A DNA stretch of 23,254 bases from JBFMFH01 sp040752275 (lineage in GTDB: Bacteria > Acidobacteriota > Vicinamibacteria > Vicinamibacterales > JAKQTR01). The notes beneath the pieces were generated by a model. It made no database searches. It was not told the origin of the DNA and worked only from the letters and a program-made list of their open reading frames with translations. The position numbers were made by a program, and so were the translations under genes. Positions 6,514 through 14,929 of this stretch are shown piece by piece (positions within the stretch are counted from its first letter, which is position 1; every line of letters begins with the position of its first letter). The stretch lies in contig JBFMFH010000048.1 of the NCBI GenBank assembly GCA_040752275.1, forward strand, positions 1 through 23,254, written 5' to 3'.

Positions 6514-7791
6514 ATGCGCAGAGTTGCGTTTGTTGTCGGGGCGGTGGCGCTCGCCGCCGGAATCGGAGTGACGCTGTACGTCAGGGGTGACGGCAGCGCC
6601 GCCGCTGGGCCCGGAGGCGCCGGCGGCGGCCGCGGAGGCGGCTTGGCCGGAGCCGGCGGGTTTCGCCCGACGATCACCGTCGATGTCACGAACACCAGGC
6701 GCGCCCGCGTCGCGGATCGCGTCACGGTGGTGGGCAGCCTGATCGGTGCCGTTTCTGTCGACGTCGTCCCAAAGGTCAGCGGGCGACTCGAGTCCGTGCA
6801 GGTCCGCCTCGGGGACCGCGTCGGCAGGGGGCAGCTGCTCGCGAAACTCGAAGACCGGGAGATTCAGGAGCAGGTGCACCAGGCTGAGGCGTCCTTCGAT
6901 GTGTCGAAGGCGAGTCTCCGCCAGCGCGAAGCGGACCTCAAGTTCGCCCAGACGGCGCTCCAGCGTTCTCAGAACCTGGCCGCCCGAGATCTGGTCTCGC
7001 GCCAGACGCTGGACGACGCCCAGGCACGCGTCGAAGCGGCCCAAGCGCAGGTCGATCTCTCCAGTGCCCAACTCGGCCAGTCCAAGGCCCGGCTCGAGGA
7101 ACTGCAGATCAACCTGGCCAACACCCGGGTGCTGTCGCCGGTCGACGGTTTCGTCGGGAGCCGGCGCGTGGACCCCGGTGCATTCGTTGGCCCCAATTCA
7201 CCGGTGGTGTCGGTCGTCGACATCAGCCTCGTTCGCCTGATCGCGAACCTCGTCGAACGGGACCTGAAGCGCGTGGGAACGGGCATGGCCGCCGAGGTGC
7301 AGGTGGACGCCTATCCTGGTGAGGTCTTCCAGGGTCGTGTCGCGCGAATCGCGCCCGTTCTCGATCCGGCCACGCGCACGGCCCAGATGGAGGTCGAGGT
7401 GCCGAACCCGGCGGCTCGCCTGAAACCCGGCATGTACGCCCGGGTCCGCTTCACGGTGGCCGAGAGCCCGAACGCGCTGATCGTGCCGCGCAACGCCATC
7501 ATCGACCTCGAAGGCGAGCGCGGCGTTTTCCTGGCTGGGGAGAAGACGGCTGCGTGGAGGCCCGTGACGACCGGCATCCAGGAGGAGGACCTCGTGGAGG
7601 TGCTCTCCGGCCTCGAGGACGGCGATCGGGTTGTGACGCTCGGCTCTGCCTCCCTGCAGGATGGGGACCCGATTGCCGTCGCCGCCGGCCGCGGGGCCGG
7701 CCGGGGGGCGCCGGGCGGCGGGTCGCGCGCACGGGGCGATGGACCCGCAGGTGGGCGCCAAGGCACCTCGAAGGGCAGAAGCGGCGGGTGA
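6514..7791 (+). CDS. RND efflux periplasmic adaptor (HlyD/AcrA family)
   Basis: This 425-residue membrane-fusion protein has one N-terminal hydrophobic segment (about residues 3-24), which is an anchor or signal. A glycine-rich linker (about 28-50) follows. The barrel-sandwich halves are near residues 75-115 (VVPKVSGRLESV) and 205-245 (SPVDGFVGSR). Between them lies a coiled-coil hairpin of A/Q/E/R heptads (about 118-205). The beta-barrel (about 245-320) carries VDAYPGEVFQG and LKPGMYARV, typical of the family. The tail after about residue 390 is Gly/Arg-rich and probably disordered. An AAGGA site lies 8 bases ahead of the ATG. It should connect the RND transporter downstream to the TolC-type channel upstream. 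Confidence 0.9.
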   Translation: MRRVAFVVGAVALAAGIGVTLYVRGDGSAAAGPGGAGGGRGGGLAGAGGFRPTITVDVTNTRRARVADRVTVVGSLIGAVSVDVVPKVSGRLESVQVRLGDRVGRGQLLAKLEDREIQEQVHQAEASFDVSKASLRQREADLKFAQTALQRSQNLAARDLVSRQTLDDAQARVEAAQAQVDLSSAQLGQSKARLEELQINLANTRVLSPVDGFVGSRRVDPGAFVGPNSPVVSVVDISLVRLIANLVERDLKRVGTGMAAEVQVDAYPGEVFQGRVARIAPVLDPATRTAQMEVEVPNPAARLKPGMYARVRFTVAESPNALIVPRNAIIDLEGERGVFLAGEKTAAWRPVTTGIQEEDLVEVLSGLEDGDRVVTLGSASLQDGDPIAVAAGRGAGRGAPGGGSRARGDGPAGGRQGTSKGRSGG

Positions 7792-7918
7792 CGCCGTGGG
7801 GCGTGGGCCGGGGGCTCGCCCCCCGGGGGCCGACGTCGACGGGTTGACGCAACGGAGACAGTTCGATGCCGAGGGCTGAAAGCCCTGAGCCATTGCAGAC
7901 GGTTCGATTCCGAGAGAG
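7792..7918 (+). repeat. Intergenic hairpins and imperfect direct repeat
   Basis: This 127-base spacer between adaptor and RND transporter is the longest gap in the operon. It holds a 7-bp GC hairpin (7808-7814 with 7820-7826) and a second hairpin, AGGGCT-GAA-AGCCCT (7872-7886). A 17-base direct repeat matches at 15 of 17 positions (7857-7873 and 7898-7914). No T-run follows either hairpin, so processing or stability control is more likely than termination. Confidence 0.5.
7912..7918 (+). promoter_or_regulatory. Ribosome binding site deciding the RND start
   Basis: GAGAGAG touches the ATG at 7919 but lies 9 bases from the ATG at 7928, which favours the second as the start of the RND transporter. 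Confidence 0.55.
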
Positions 7919-7927
7919 ATGTCCCCT

Positions 7928-10900
7928 ATGAGCTTGCAGCGCATCGCCGTTCACCGGCCGGTGACGATGTTCATGATATGCGGCGTGATCGTGCTGCTCG
8001 GCGCGATCTCGCTGTCCCGGCTGCCCGTCGATCTCATGCCGGACGTCGAGTATCCGAGCCTGTCCATCCGCGTCAGCTACCCCGGGGTCGGCCCCGTCGA
8101 GATGGAGGAGTTGGTCACGCGCCCGTTGGAGCAGGCGGTGGCCGCGGTAGCCGGCCTGGATCAGATCAACGCCACATCGTCGGAGGGCAGTTCGACCGTC
8201 CGTCTGAGTTTCGTCTGGGGCACCGACCTGAACGAGGCGGTCGACGACGTCCGGACGCGAGTGGACCGTGTCCGGGGCCGGTTGCCGGAGGATGCGGATC
8301 CGCCGACGATCTTCAAGTTCGACGCCACGTCCTTCCCCATTCTGGGGATTGGCGTCGAGGGCAACATGGATCGCGTCGCCCTTCGGGAGACCGCCCAGAA
8401 CATCCTGTCCCCCAGGCTCGAGCGCGTGCCTGGCGTTGCCGCGGTCAGTGTCGACGGCGGCCTGCGCCGGCAGATCCGCGTCGAGCTCTCGAAGGAGAAG
8501 ACCGCCGCGTTGGACCTGTCGGTCGATCGCGTGGTGAGTTTGCTGCGGGCCGAGAACCAGAACACGCCGCTCGGCGAGATCGACGAGGGCGACACGACGT
8601 ATCTGCTGCGCAGCCAGGGGCAGTTCGAGAATCTGGAGCAGATCCGGGATCTGGTCGTGCAGACCAAGGGTGGCGTTCCCGTCTACCTGCGCGACATCGC
8701 TGACGTCCGCGACGGCACCGAAGATCTGCGGTCGTTCACGCGCATCAACGGCAAGCCCGCCATCCGGATGCGCGTGACGAAGCAATCGGGCAAGAACACG
8801 GTGGAAATCGCCCGCGGCGTCAAGGCCGAAGTCGCGCGGATCAACCGCGAGGTGTCGAACGTCCGGCTCTTCCTGCTCGACGACAGCTCGACCTTCATCG
8901 AGCGGTCCATCGCCAGTGTCCGGGAGGCCGCGCTGCTCGGGTCGCTGCTCGTTGTGCTGGTCATTTTCGTCTTTCTGCGCAACATCCGGTCGACGCTGAT
9001 CATCTGCGCATCGATCCCGATCTCGGTCATCGGGACGTTCGCCCTGCTCTACTTCGCCGGCTACACGCTGAACACGATGACGTTCGGAGGCCTGGCGCTG
9101 GGGATCGGGATGATCGTCGACGCCTCCATTGTCGTGCTCGAGAACACGTTCCGGCACATGGAGATGGGCAAGACGCGCATCCAAGCCTCGCTCGACGGCA
9201 GCGAGGAGGTCGGGCCGGCCATCCTGGCGTCGAGCCTGACCCACATGGGCGTGTTCGTCCCGCTGCTCTTCCTGACCGGCGTGTCGAGCATCATGTTCAA
9301 GCAACTGGCGGTCGTCGTCATCTTCTCGCTGGCCATGTCGCTGTTCGTGGCCGTGACCCTGGTCCCGGTCCTCTGTTCGTTGCTGCTCGTGCTGCCCAAG
9401 CCTGTCGGCGAGCGGCGTGGGGTCTTCGGGCGGCTCTTCACCTGGAGTGAGCGGTCGTTCGCCCGCCTGGACGAGTCGTACCGCCGCACGCTGCACACGT
9501 CGCTCCTGCACAGGCCGACCGTCCTGGCTGCCGGCGCCGGCCTCTTCGTCCTGTCCCTGGCGCTGCTGCCGTATGTCGGCTACGAACTGATGCCGCAGAC
9601 CGATGAGGGCGAGGTCAACGTCGACATCGAGCTGCCGGTCGGCACCCGCATCGAGCGGACCGAGGCCGCGCTCAATCGAGTCGAGGAGATCATCCGCCAG
9701 TCCGTGCCCGAGGCGACCACGCTCATCAGCAACGGTGGGGGCGGTGGGTTCATGGGCGGGTCGACGCACCGCGGGTCCGTGAATGTGCGGCTGGTCGAGA
9801 AGCGGCAGCGCACCCGGTCGAACGAGGAAATCGCCCAGGATCTCCGCCGGAGGCTCACGGGCCTGCCCGGCGTGGTTGCGCGCACGCGCGCCTCGGGCGG
9901 CAACAACATGATGAATCGGATGTTCCGGGGCGGCGGTGGCGAAGGGCGCCTGGCACTCGAAATTCGTGGCCACGATCTGGGTGACGCGCGTGTCCTGGCC
10001 CAGCGAGCCAAGGCCATGATGGACCAGACCCCTGGACTGGCCGGCAGCCGCATCAACCGCGAAGAGGGGCGGCCGGAGCTGGCGGTGCGCGTCGACCGGC
10101 CAAAGGCGGCCCTGCTCGGCCTGCGCCAGAGCGAGGTCGCCTCGACGCTGCGCACCAACGTTGCCGGCACGACGGCGGCGTACTTCCGCGAGCGGGGGTA
10201 CGAGTACCCGATCGTCGTGCGTTTGCGCGAGCAGGACCGCGAGCGCGTCGACGATGTGGACAGCATCCTGTTGAGCACCTCGCAGGGGCAGATTCTGCAG
10301 GCCAGGAACCTGCTCGCCGTGGATCCCCAGAAGGGCCCGGTCCAGATCGAACGGAAGAACCAGGAGCGCATCACCCGTGTGAACGCCGAGATCGAGATCC
10401 CGCTCAGCGACGCCGTGAAGGCGGTCCAGGCGCGAATCCCGTCGCTCGGCGCCCCCAGGGACTTCCAGGTCGGGTTCGGTGCCGAGGTCGAAGAGCAGGC
10501 GCGCTCGTTCCGGGAACTGCAGATGACGCTGCTGCTGGCCTTGTTCCTCACCTACGCGGTCATGGCGGCGCAGTACGAGTCGCTCAGAGATCCGTTCATC
10601 ATCATGTTCTCGGTGCCGCTCGCGGGGATCGGCGTGACCGGCGGGCTTCTGATCACGCAGACGACCTTCAGCCTGCAGGCCTACATTGGCGTCATCATGC
10701 TGGCCGGCATTGTCGTCAGCAACGCCATCCTCCTGGTCGACTACACGAACATCCTGCGGCGCCGCGACGGTTTCGGCCTGCGCGACGCCGTCGAGCAGGC
10801 CGGGCGCACCCGGTTGCGACCGATCCTGATGACGTCGCTTACCACCATCCTCGGGCTCGTGCCGATGTCGCTCGCGATTGGCGAGGGGTCGGAACTGCAG

Positions 10901-11056
10901 GCCCCGCTGGCGCGGGTGGTGATCGGAGGCCTGCTGACCTCCACGCTCGTCACGCTCGTGTTCGTGCCCGCGGTGTACACCATTTTCGAAGAGGGCTGGA
11001 GAGGAATCCTGCGCGGAATGACACACGCGCCGGCACAAACGACGACCGACGTCTGA
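7928..11056 (+). CDS. RND-family efflux transporter (AcrB/SwrC type)
   Basis: This is the inner-membrane pump of a tripartite RND exporter, about 1042 residues, a normal length. TM1 is at about residues 10-28. Two large periplasmic regions follow TM1 and the mid-protein TM7, each before a block of membrane helices (about 325-520 and 840-1020). TM4 reads GMIVDASIVVLEN, with one aspartate (D398) where AcrB has two. TM10 reads IVVSNAILLVDY, with serine (S931) where AcrB has the relay lysine. Both fit the SwrC-like subgroup. Periplasmic glycine-rich loops (GGGGGF and RGGGGE, about 600-680) are present. An in-frame ATG at 7919 has GAGAGAG directly abutting it. ATG 7928 leaves a 9-base spacing, so 7928 is preferred. 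Substrates are unknown. Confidence 0.92.
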   Translation: MSLQRIAVHRPVTMFMICGVIVLLGAISLSRLPVDLMPDVEYPSLSIRVSYPGVGPVEMEELVTRPLEQAVAAVAGLDQINATSSEGSSTVRLSFVWGTDLNEAVDDVRTRVDRVRGRLPEDADPPTIFKFDATSFPILGIGVEGNMDRVALRETAQNILSPRLERVPGVAAVSVDGGLRRQIRVELSKEKTAALDLSVDRVVSLLRAENQNTPLGEIDEGDTTYLLRSQGQFENLEQIRDLVVQTKGGVPVYLRDIADVRDGTEDLRSFTRINGKPAIRMRVTKQSGKNTVEIARGVKAEVARINREVSNVRLFLLDDSSTFIERSIASVREAALLGSLLVVLVIFVFLRNIRSTLIICASIPISVIGTFALLYFAGYTLNTMTFGGLALGIGMIVDASIVVLENTFRHMEMGKTRIQASLDGSEEVGPAILASSLTHMGVFVPLLFLTGVSSIMFKQLAVVVIFSLAMSLFVAVTLVPVLCSLLLVLPKPVGERRGVFGRLFTWSERSFARLDESYRRTLHTSLLHRPTVLAAGAGLFVLSLALLPYVGYELMPQTDEGEVNVDIELPVGTRIERTEAALNRVEEIIRQSVPEATTLISNGGGGGFMGGSTHRGSVNVRLVEKRQRTRSNEEIAQDLRRRLTGLPGVVARTRASGGNNMMNRMFRGGGGEGRLALEIRGHDLGDARVLAQRAKAMMDQTPGLAGSRINREEGRPELAVRVDRPKAALLGLRQSEVASTLRTNVAGTTAAYFRERGYEYPIVVRLREQDRERVDDVDSILLSTSQGQILQARNLLAVDPQKGPVQIERKNQERITRVNAEIEIPLSDAVKAVQARIPSLGAPRDFQVGFGAEVEEQARSFRELQMTLLLALFLTYAVMAAQYESLRDPFIIMFSVPLAGIGVTGGLLITQTTFSLQAYIGVIMLAGIVVSNAILLVDYTNILRRRDGFGLRDAVEQAGRTRLRPILMTSLTTILGLVPMSLAIGEGSELQAPLARVVIGGLLTSTLVTLVFVPAVYTIFEEGWRGILRGMTHAPAQTTTDV

Positions 11057-11073
11057 TTGCCCGGTCGGGGGAG

Positions 11074-11099
11074 GCACGCCTTCGCTGCGGCGGGCGTGC
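11074..11099 (+). other. Hairpin between RND and MacA-like genes
   Basis: GCACGCC (11074-11080) pairs with GGCGTGC (11093-11099). An inner CGC/GCG stem adds three pairs around a TGCG loop. It fills most of the 59-base spacer, has no T-run and ends 16 bases before the next ATG. Confidence 0.5.
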
Positions 11100-11115
11100 A
11101 GGGTGCGAGACGACC

Positions 11116-12903
11116 ATGAAGAAACTTGTCATCACGCTTATCGTCATCGCCGTCATCGGCGGGTCTGCCTGGGGCTACTACAAGCTCCGCGGCGGCGAGG
11201 AAGAGATCAAGTGGTCGACGCTGGCGGTGACGCGAGGCGAGATCATCGAGAGCGTTGGCCCGAGCGGGACGCTGGAGGCCGTGACCCAGGTCCAGGTCGG
11301 CACCCAGGTCTCGGGCATCGTCCAGGACCTCTATGCCGACTTCAACTCGATCGTCAAGAAGGGCCAGATCATCGCCCGGATCGACCCATCGGTCATCCAG
11401 GCCCAGATCGAGCAGTCGAAGGCGAATCTGGTCCGGACAAAGGCGGATCTGGAGCGGCAGGGGGTCGCTACCGAGGATGCCAGGGTGAAGCTCCGCCGCA
11501 CGGAGAGCCTCGCGAAGCGGAACCTGGTGTCGGCTCAGGAACTCGAGGCCGCTAACGTCGCCGTCCGCAGCGCGGAGGCGCAACTCAAATCGTCCGAGGC
11601 CGCCCTCACGCAGTCCGAGGCGAGTCTGGCCCAGCAGGAGGTCAACCTCCAGCACACTGTGATCGAGGCGCCCATCGACGGCATCGTCATCTCCCGCAAC
11701 GTCGACCGCGGCCAGACGGTGGCGGCGAGCATGAACGCGCCAACGCTGTTCATCATCGCGGAGGACCTGAGGAAGATGCGTCTCAACGCCAACGTCGACG
11801 AGTCGGACGTTGGACGCATCAGGCCCGGCCAGCACGTGCGCTTCAGGGTCGACGCGTACCCGACCGAGGAGTTCGTCGGCACCGTCGCACAGGTCCGGCT
11901 GCAGCCGGTCACGGTCCAGAACGTCGTGACCTACGCCACGGTCATCGATGTGCCCAATCCGAACCTCAAACTGAAGCCCGGCATGACTGCGACCATCACG
12001 ATCGAGATCGCGAAGCGCGAGAACGTGCTGCGCGTTCCTAACGCCGCGCTTCGCTTCAGGCCCACGGCCGACACCTTCGCCGCGCTGAAGCAGCCGGTAC
12101 CCCCCGAGCTTCAGCGGATGGCTGGCGGCGGCAACGGGCGCGGCGGTCTCGGCGGACGCGCCGCAGCGGGCGACGCGGCTGGCGGCGGACGCGAAGGCGC
12201 CGCGAGACCGGCTCCATCACAGGCGGCAGCCCCCGCTCCCGGGGCCGGGCGTCCCGCGGAGAGCACACCGGCCGCAGGCGCAGTCTCGGAGCGCCCGCAG
12301 CAGTCCGCCCGGAGCGCCGCCGATCAACCACAATCGGGTGAGCCCGGCCGGGGGGTCCGGGGCAGCGACGGCGGTGGGCGGGGCGGATTCGGGATGGGCC
12401 AGGGCGGCGGCGCTGATGCCGAACGGCAGCAGCGCATGGCCGAGCGGCTGAAGAACATGTCACCCGAGGAACGCGCACAGTGGGAAGAGCGGATGCGGGC
12501 GCGCGGCGGCGGCGCGGCGGCCTTCGGCGGCGGCGGGCGCGGCGACCGGCAGAACGTCCCACCGGCCGCGCCACGCCCCCAGAGCACACAACCCTCGGCC
12601 TCGGGCGCATTCACGACCATCGACCAGTTGTTCGGTCCCCTCGTCATGACCGAATCCAGGGGCCGGGTGTGGCTGCGCACTGGCGATCAACTGAAGTCGG
12701 TGGCCGTCCGCCTGGGCATCACTGATGGAACCTACACCGAACTCATCAGTGGTGACATCCAGGCCGGCCAGGAGCTCGTGACGTCCATCACGACCCCGGC
12801 GCAGGCAGCAGCCAGCACGGCGGGCCGCTCGCCGCTCATGCCGGGTGGCCCCGGGCGAGGGCCCGGCGGCATGCCCGGTGGCGGCGGCGGACGAGGACGG
12901 TGA
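11116..12903 (+). CDS. MacA-like ABC exporter adaptor with long low-complexity insert
   Basis: This 595-residue membrane-fusion protein is unusually long, since MacA is about 370. Residues 3-22 form a membrane anchor. The biotinyl-lipoyl-like halves (VGTQVSGIVQDL near 66-77, APIDGIVISR near 189-198) flank a coiled coil (about 95-185). The beta-barrel follows, with VDAYPTEEFVG and LKPGMTATI (to about 320). Residues about 328-498 are then Gly/Ala/Pro/Arg/Gln-rich low complexity with one short charged helix, MSPEERAQWEERMRARGGG. The fold resumes at FTTIDQLFGPLV and runs as the membrane-proximal domain to about 565, ending in a Gly-rich tail. Its stop is 4 bases before the ATPase gene, which identifies it as the adaptor of that ABC exporter. 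Confidence 0.9.
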   Translation: MKKLVITLIVIAVIGGSAWGYYKLRGGEEEIKWSTLAVTRGEIIESVGPSGTLEAVTQVQVGTQVSGIVQDLYADFNSIVKKGQIIARIDPSVIQAQIEQSKANLVRTKADLERQGVATEDARVKLRRTESLAKRNLVSAQELEAANVAVRSAEAQLKSSEAALTQSEASLAQQEVNLQHTVIEAPIDGIVISRNVDRGQTVAASMNAPTLFIIAEDLRKMRLNANVDESDVGRIRPGQHVRFRVDAYPTEEFVGTVAQVRLQPVTVQNVVTYATVIDVPNPNLKLKPGMTATITIEIAKRENVLRVPNAALRFRPTADTFAALKQPVPPELQRMAGGGNGRGGLGGRAAAGDAAGGGREGAARPAPSQAAAPAPGAGRPAESTPAAGAVSERPQQSARSAADQPQSGEPGRGVRGSDGGGRGGFGMGQGGGADAERQQRMAERLKNMSPEERAQWEERMRARGGGAAAFGGGGRGDRQNVPPAAPRPQSTQPSASGAFTTIDQLFGPLVMTESRGRVWLRTGDQLKSVAVRLGITDGTYTELISGDIQAGQELVTSITTPAQAAASTAGRSPLMPGGPGRGPGGMPGGGGGRGR

Positions 12904-12907
12904 GGCC

Positions 12908-13693
12908 ATGGCGGTCATTTCGGTTCGCAACCTGAAGAAGACGTACGTCCTCGGGGACATCCAGGTTCACGCCCTCCGGGGCGTGAATGTGGAGGTCGGC
13001 GCCGGCGAATTCGTCACCGTCACGGGCCCGTCCGGGTCCGGCAAGTCCACGTTCATGCACATCGTGGGCTGTCTCGACAAACCGACCTCGGGGCAGTATG
13101 TGCTCGACGGCCAGGACGTGTCGAAGATGTCGGGCGACGATCTGGCACGGGTCCGGAACCTGAGGATTGGCTTCGTCTTCCAGGGCTTCAACCTGCTGTC
13201 ACGCACCTCCGCCCTGGACAACGTCGAGCTGCCTCTGCTCTACAACCGGAACGGCCTCAAGCTGAAGGAGCGGCACATCCGGGCCCGCGAGGCGCTCGAC
13301 ATGGTCGGCCTGCTGGAGCGGGCGCACCATCATCCGAATCAGCTGTCTGGCGGCCAGCAGCAGCGCGTCGCCATCGCGCGGGCGCTGATCAACCGGCCGT
13401 CCATCCTGCTGGCTGACGAGCCGACCGGCAACCTCGACAGCCGGACGAGCATCGAGGTCATGGAAGTGTTCCAGCGCCTGAACGTCGAGCGCGGGATCAC
13501 GGTGATCCTCATCACGCACGAGCACGACATCGCCGAGTACGGCACGCGCATGATCGCCTTCCGTGACGGCGTCATCGTGTCGGACACGCCGATCCTGAAG
13601 CGGCGGACGGCCAGCGAGGAGATCAAGCACCTGCCGCCGGTCGGCGTGGTGACCATCATGAACGGAACCGAAACCGCGAGTGCAACATCATGA
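12908..13693 (+). CDS. MacB/LolD-type ABC transporter ATPase
   Basis: This 261-residue ATP-binding subunit has Walker A GPSGSGKST (40-48), a Q-loop in FVFQGFN, signature LSGGQQQRV (about 146-154), Walker B ILLADEPTG (about 166-174) and switch histidine ITHEHD. It is of the MacB/LolD/FtsE class, which powers mechanotransmission across the periplasm rather than substrate passage through the membrane. The frame is open further upstream, but ATG 12908 is chosen. It follows the adaptor stop by 4 bases, has GGTGAGG ahead of it, and gives the family N-terminus (ISVRNLKKTY). The last 30 residues or so form a short extension. The stop overlaps the permease start (ATGA), so translation is probably coupled. 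Confidence 0.93.
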   Translation: MAVISVRNLKKTYVLGDIQVHALRGVNVEVGAGEFVTVTGPSGSGKSTFMHIVGCLDKPTSGQYVLDGQDVSKMSGDDLARVRNLRIGFVFQGFNLLSRTSALDNVELPLLYNRNGLKLKERHIRAREALDMVGLLERAHHHPNQLSGGQQQRVAIARALINRPSILLADEPTGNLDSRTSIEVMEVFQRLNVERGITVILITHEHDIAEYGTRMIAFRDGVIVSDTPILKRRTASEEIKHLPPVGVVTIMNGTETASATS

Positions 13694-14910
13694 GCATCCT
13701 GATGACCATCCGCGTGGCGTTCAAGGCCCTCGGCCGCAACAAGATGCGGACGGCGCTCACCATGCTGGGCATGATCATCGGCGTCGCGGCCGTCATCGCG
13801 ATGATCGCCCTCGGCCGCGGTGCCACCGACTCGATCGAGACCCAGATCAAGGCCGCCGGCACGAACCTGATCTACGTCTCGGCGGGCAACTTCATGCAGG
13901 GCGGCGTCCGCATGGGGTCCGGAGCGTCGGCCCGCCTCACCGTCGACGACGCCAACGCGCTGCGGGAGATCCAGGGCGTCCAGTACTTGTCCATCAACGT
14001 GAACACGCGCGCTCAGATCATCTCCGGCAACCAGAACTGGCAGAGCCGCATCCAGGGGGTCGAACCGGATCTCCCGAACATCCGGGTCTGGCCGGTCGAC
14101 AAGGGCCAGTTCTTCAGCGCCCAGGACGTGGCCACGGCATCGAAGGTCGCCGTCTTCGGCGCAACGGTCGCCGAGCAGCTGTTCGGCGAGGGCGTGGACC
14201 CGGTCGGGCAGATCGTGCGCATCAAGAACCAACCCTTCAAGGTCGTCGGCGTCATGGGCAGGAAGGGTCAGTCGTCGGGCGGCTTCGAGGACCAGGACGA
14301 CTCGGTGATGGTGCCCTACACCACTGCGCAGAAGAAGCTGATGGGCCAGCAGCACATCAACCAGGTCATGATCTCCGCGGCGTCCGCCGGCGAGGTGGCC
14401 AGCGTCGCCGGGCGGATTACCGAGGTCATGCGCGTCCGCCACCAGATCTTCTCCGGGGACTCCGACGACTTCACGGTCCGCACGATGGAGGAGATGGCCG
14501 CGATGCGCACGGAGACGATCAAGACGATGAGCGCGCTGCTCGCGGGCATCGCCGCCGTCTCGCTCCTCGTTGGCGGGATCGGGATCATGAACATCATGCT
14601 CGTGTCGGTCACGGAGAGAACGCGCGAGATCGGCCTTCGGATGGCCATCGGCGCCCGATCCCGTGACGTGCTCCTGCAGTTCCTCGTCGAGGCGGTGGTC
14701 CTCAGCCTGTTCGGCGGGATGATCGGGATCGCCATCGGGTTCGGCATCTCCCAGGGGATCACGATGTTCCTGACGTGGCCCACACAGATGTCGTCCGACG
14801 CCGTGCTCCTCGCGTTCGGGTTCGCGGCGTTCACCGGGATCTTCTTCGGCTTCTATCCGGCCACGAAGGCCGCGCAACTCGACCCCATCGACGCGTTACG
14901 ATTCGAGTAG
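13690..14910 (+). CDS. MacB-type ABC transporter permease (FtsX-like)
   Basis: This 406-residue permease has the MacB/FtsX topology. One membrane helix lies near the N-terminus (about residues 20-42, LGMIIGVAAVIAMIALG). A periplasmic MacB-PCD domain spans about 45-275. Three C-terminal helices follow (about 280-306, 330-355 and 370-395), with the family motif RTREIGLRMAIGAR at about 315-328. It ends DPIDALRFE, typical of these permeases. In E. coli MacB the ATPase and permease are one chain; here they are separate genes with a 4-base overlap. With the MacA-like adaptor and TolC-type channel it should form a complete exporter. The substrate could be a macrolide, peptide, siderophore or lipid-linked compound and is not visible from sequence. 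Confidence 0.93.
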   Translation: MSILMTIRVAFKALGRNKMRTALTMLGMIIGVAAVIAMIALGRGATDSIETQIKAAGTNLIYVSAGNFMQGGVRMGSGASARLTVDDANALREIQGVQYLSINVNTRAQIISGNQNWQSRIQGVEPDLPNIRVWPVDKGQFFSAQDVATASKVAVFGATVAEQLFGEGVDPVGQIVRIKNQPFKVVGVMGRKGQSSGGFEDQDDSVMVPYTTAQKKLMGQQHINQVMISAASAGEVASVAGRITEVMRVRHQIFSGDSDDFTVRTMEEMAAMRTETIKTMSALLAGIAAVSLLVGGIGIMNIMLVSVTERTREIGLRMAIGARSRDVLLQFLVEAVVLSLFGGMIGIAIGFGISQGITMFLTWPTQMSSDAVLLAFGFAAFTGIFFGFYPATKAAQLDPIDALRFE

Positions 14911-14929
14911 ACACCAAGGAGTAAAGACC

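Noticed and set aside
7898..7914. tRNA T-arm-like sequence GGTTCGATTCC
   Set aside because: Only three base pairs can form around it and no acceptor, D or anticodon arm is found nearby.
7499..11077. A 1192-codon open frame on the minus strand opposite the RND transporter
   Set aside because: Its composition (long runs of R, Q, D, H, G) is that of an antisense shadow in GC-rich DNA, and the plus-strand gene is unmistakable.
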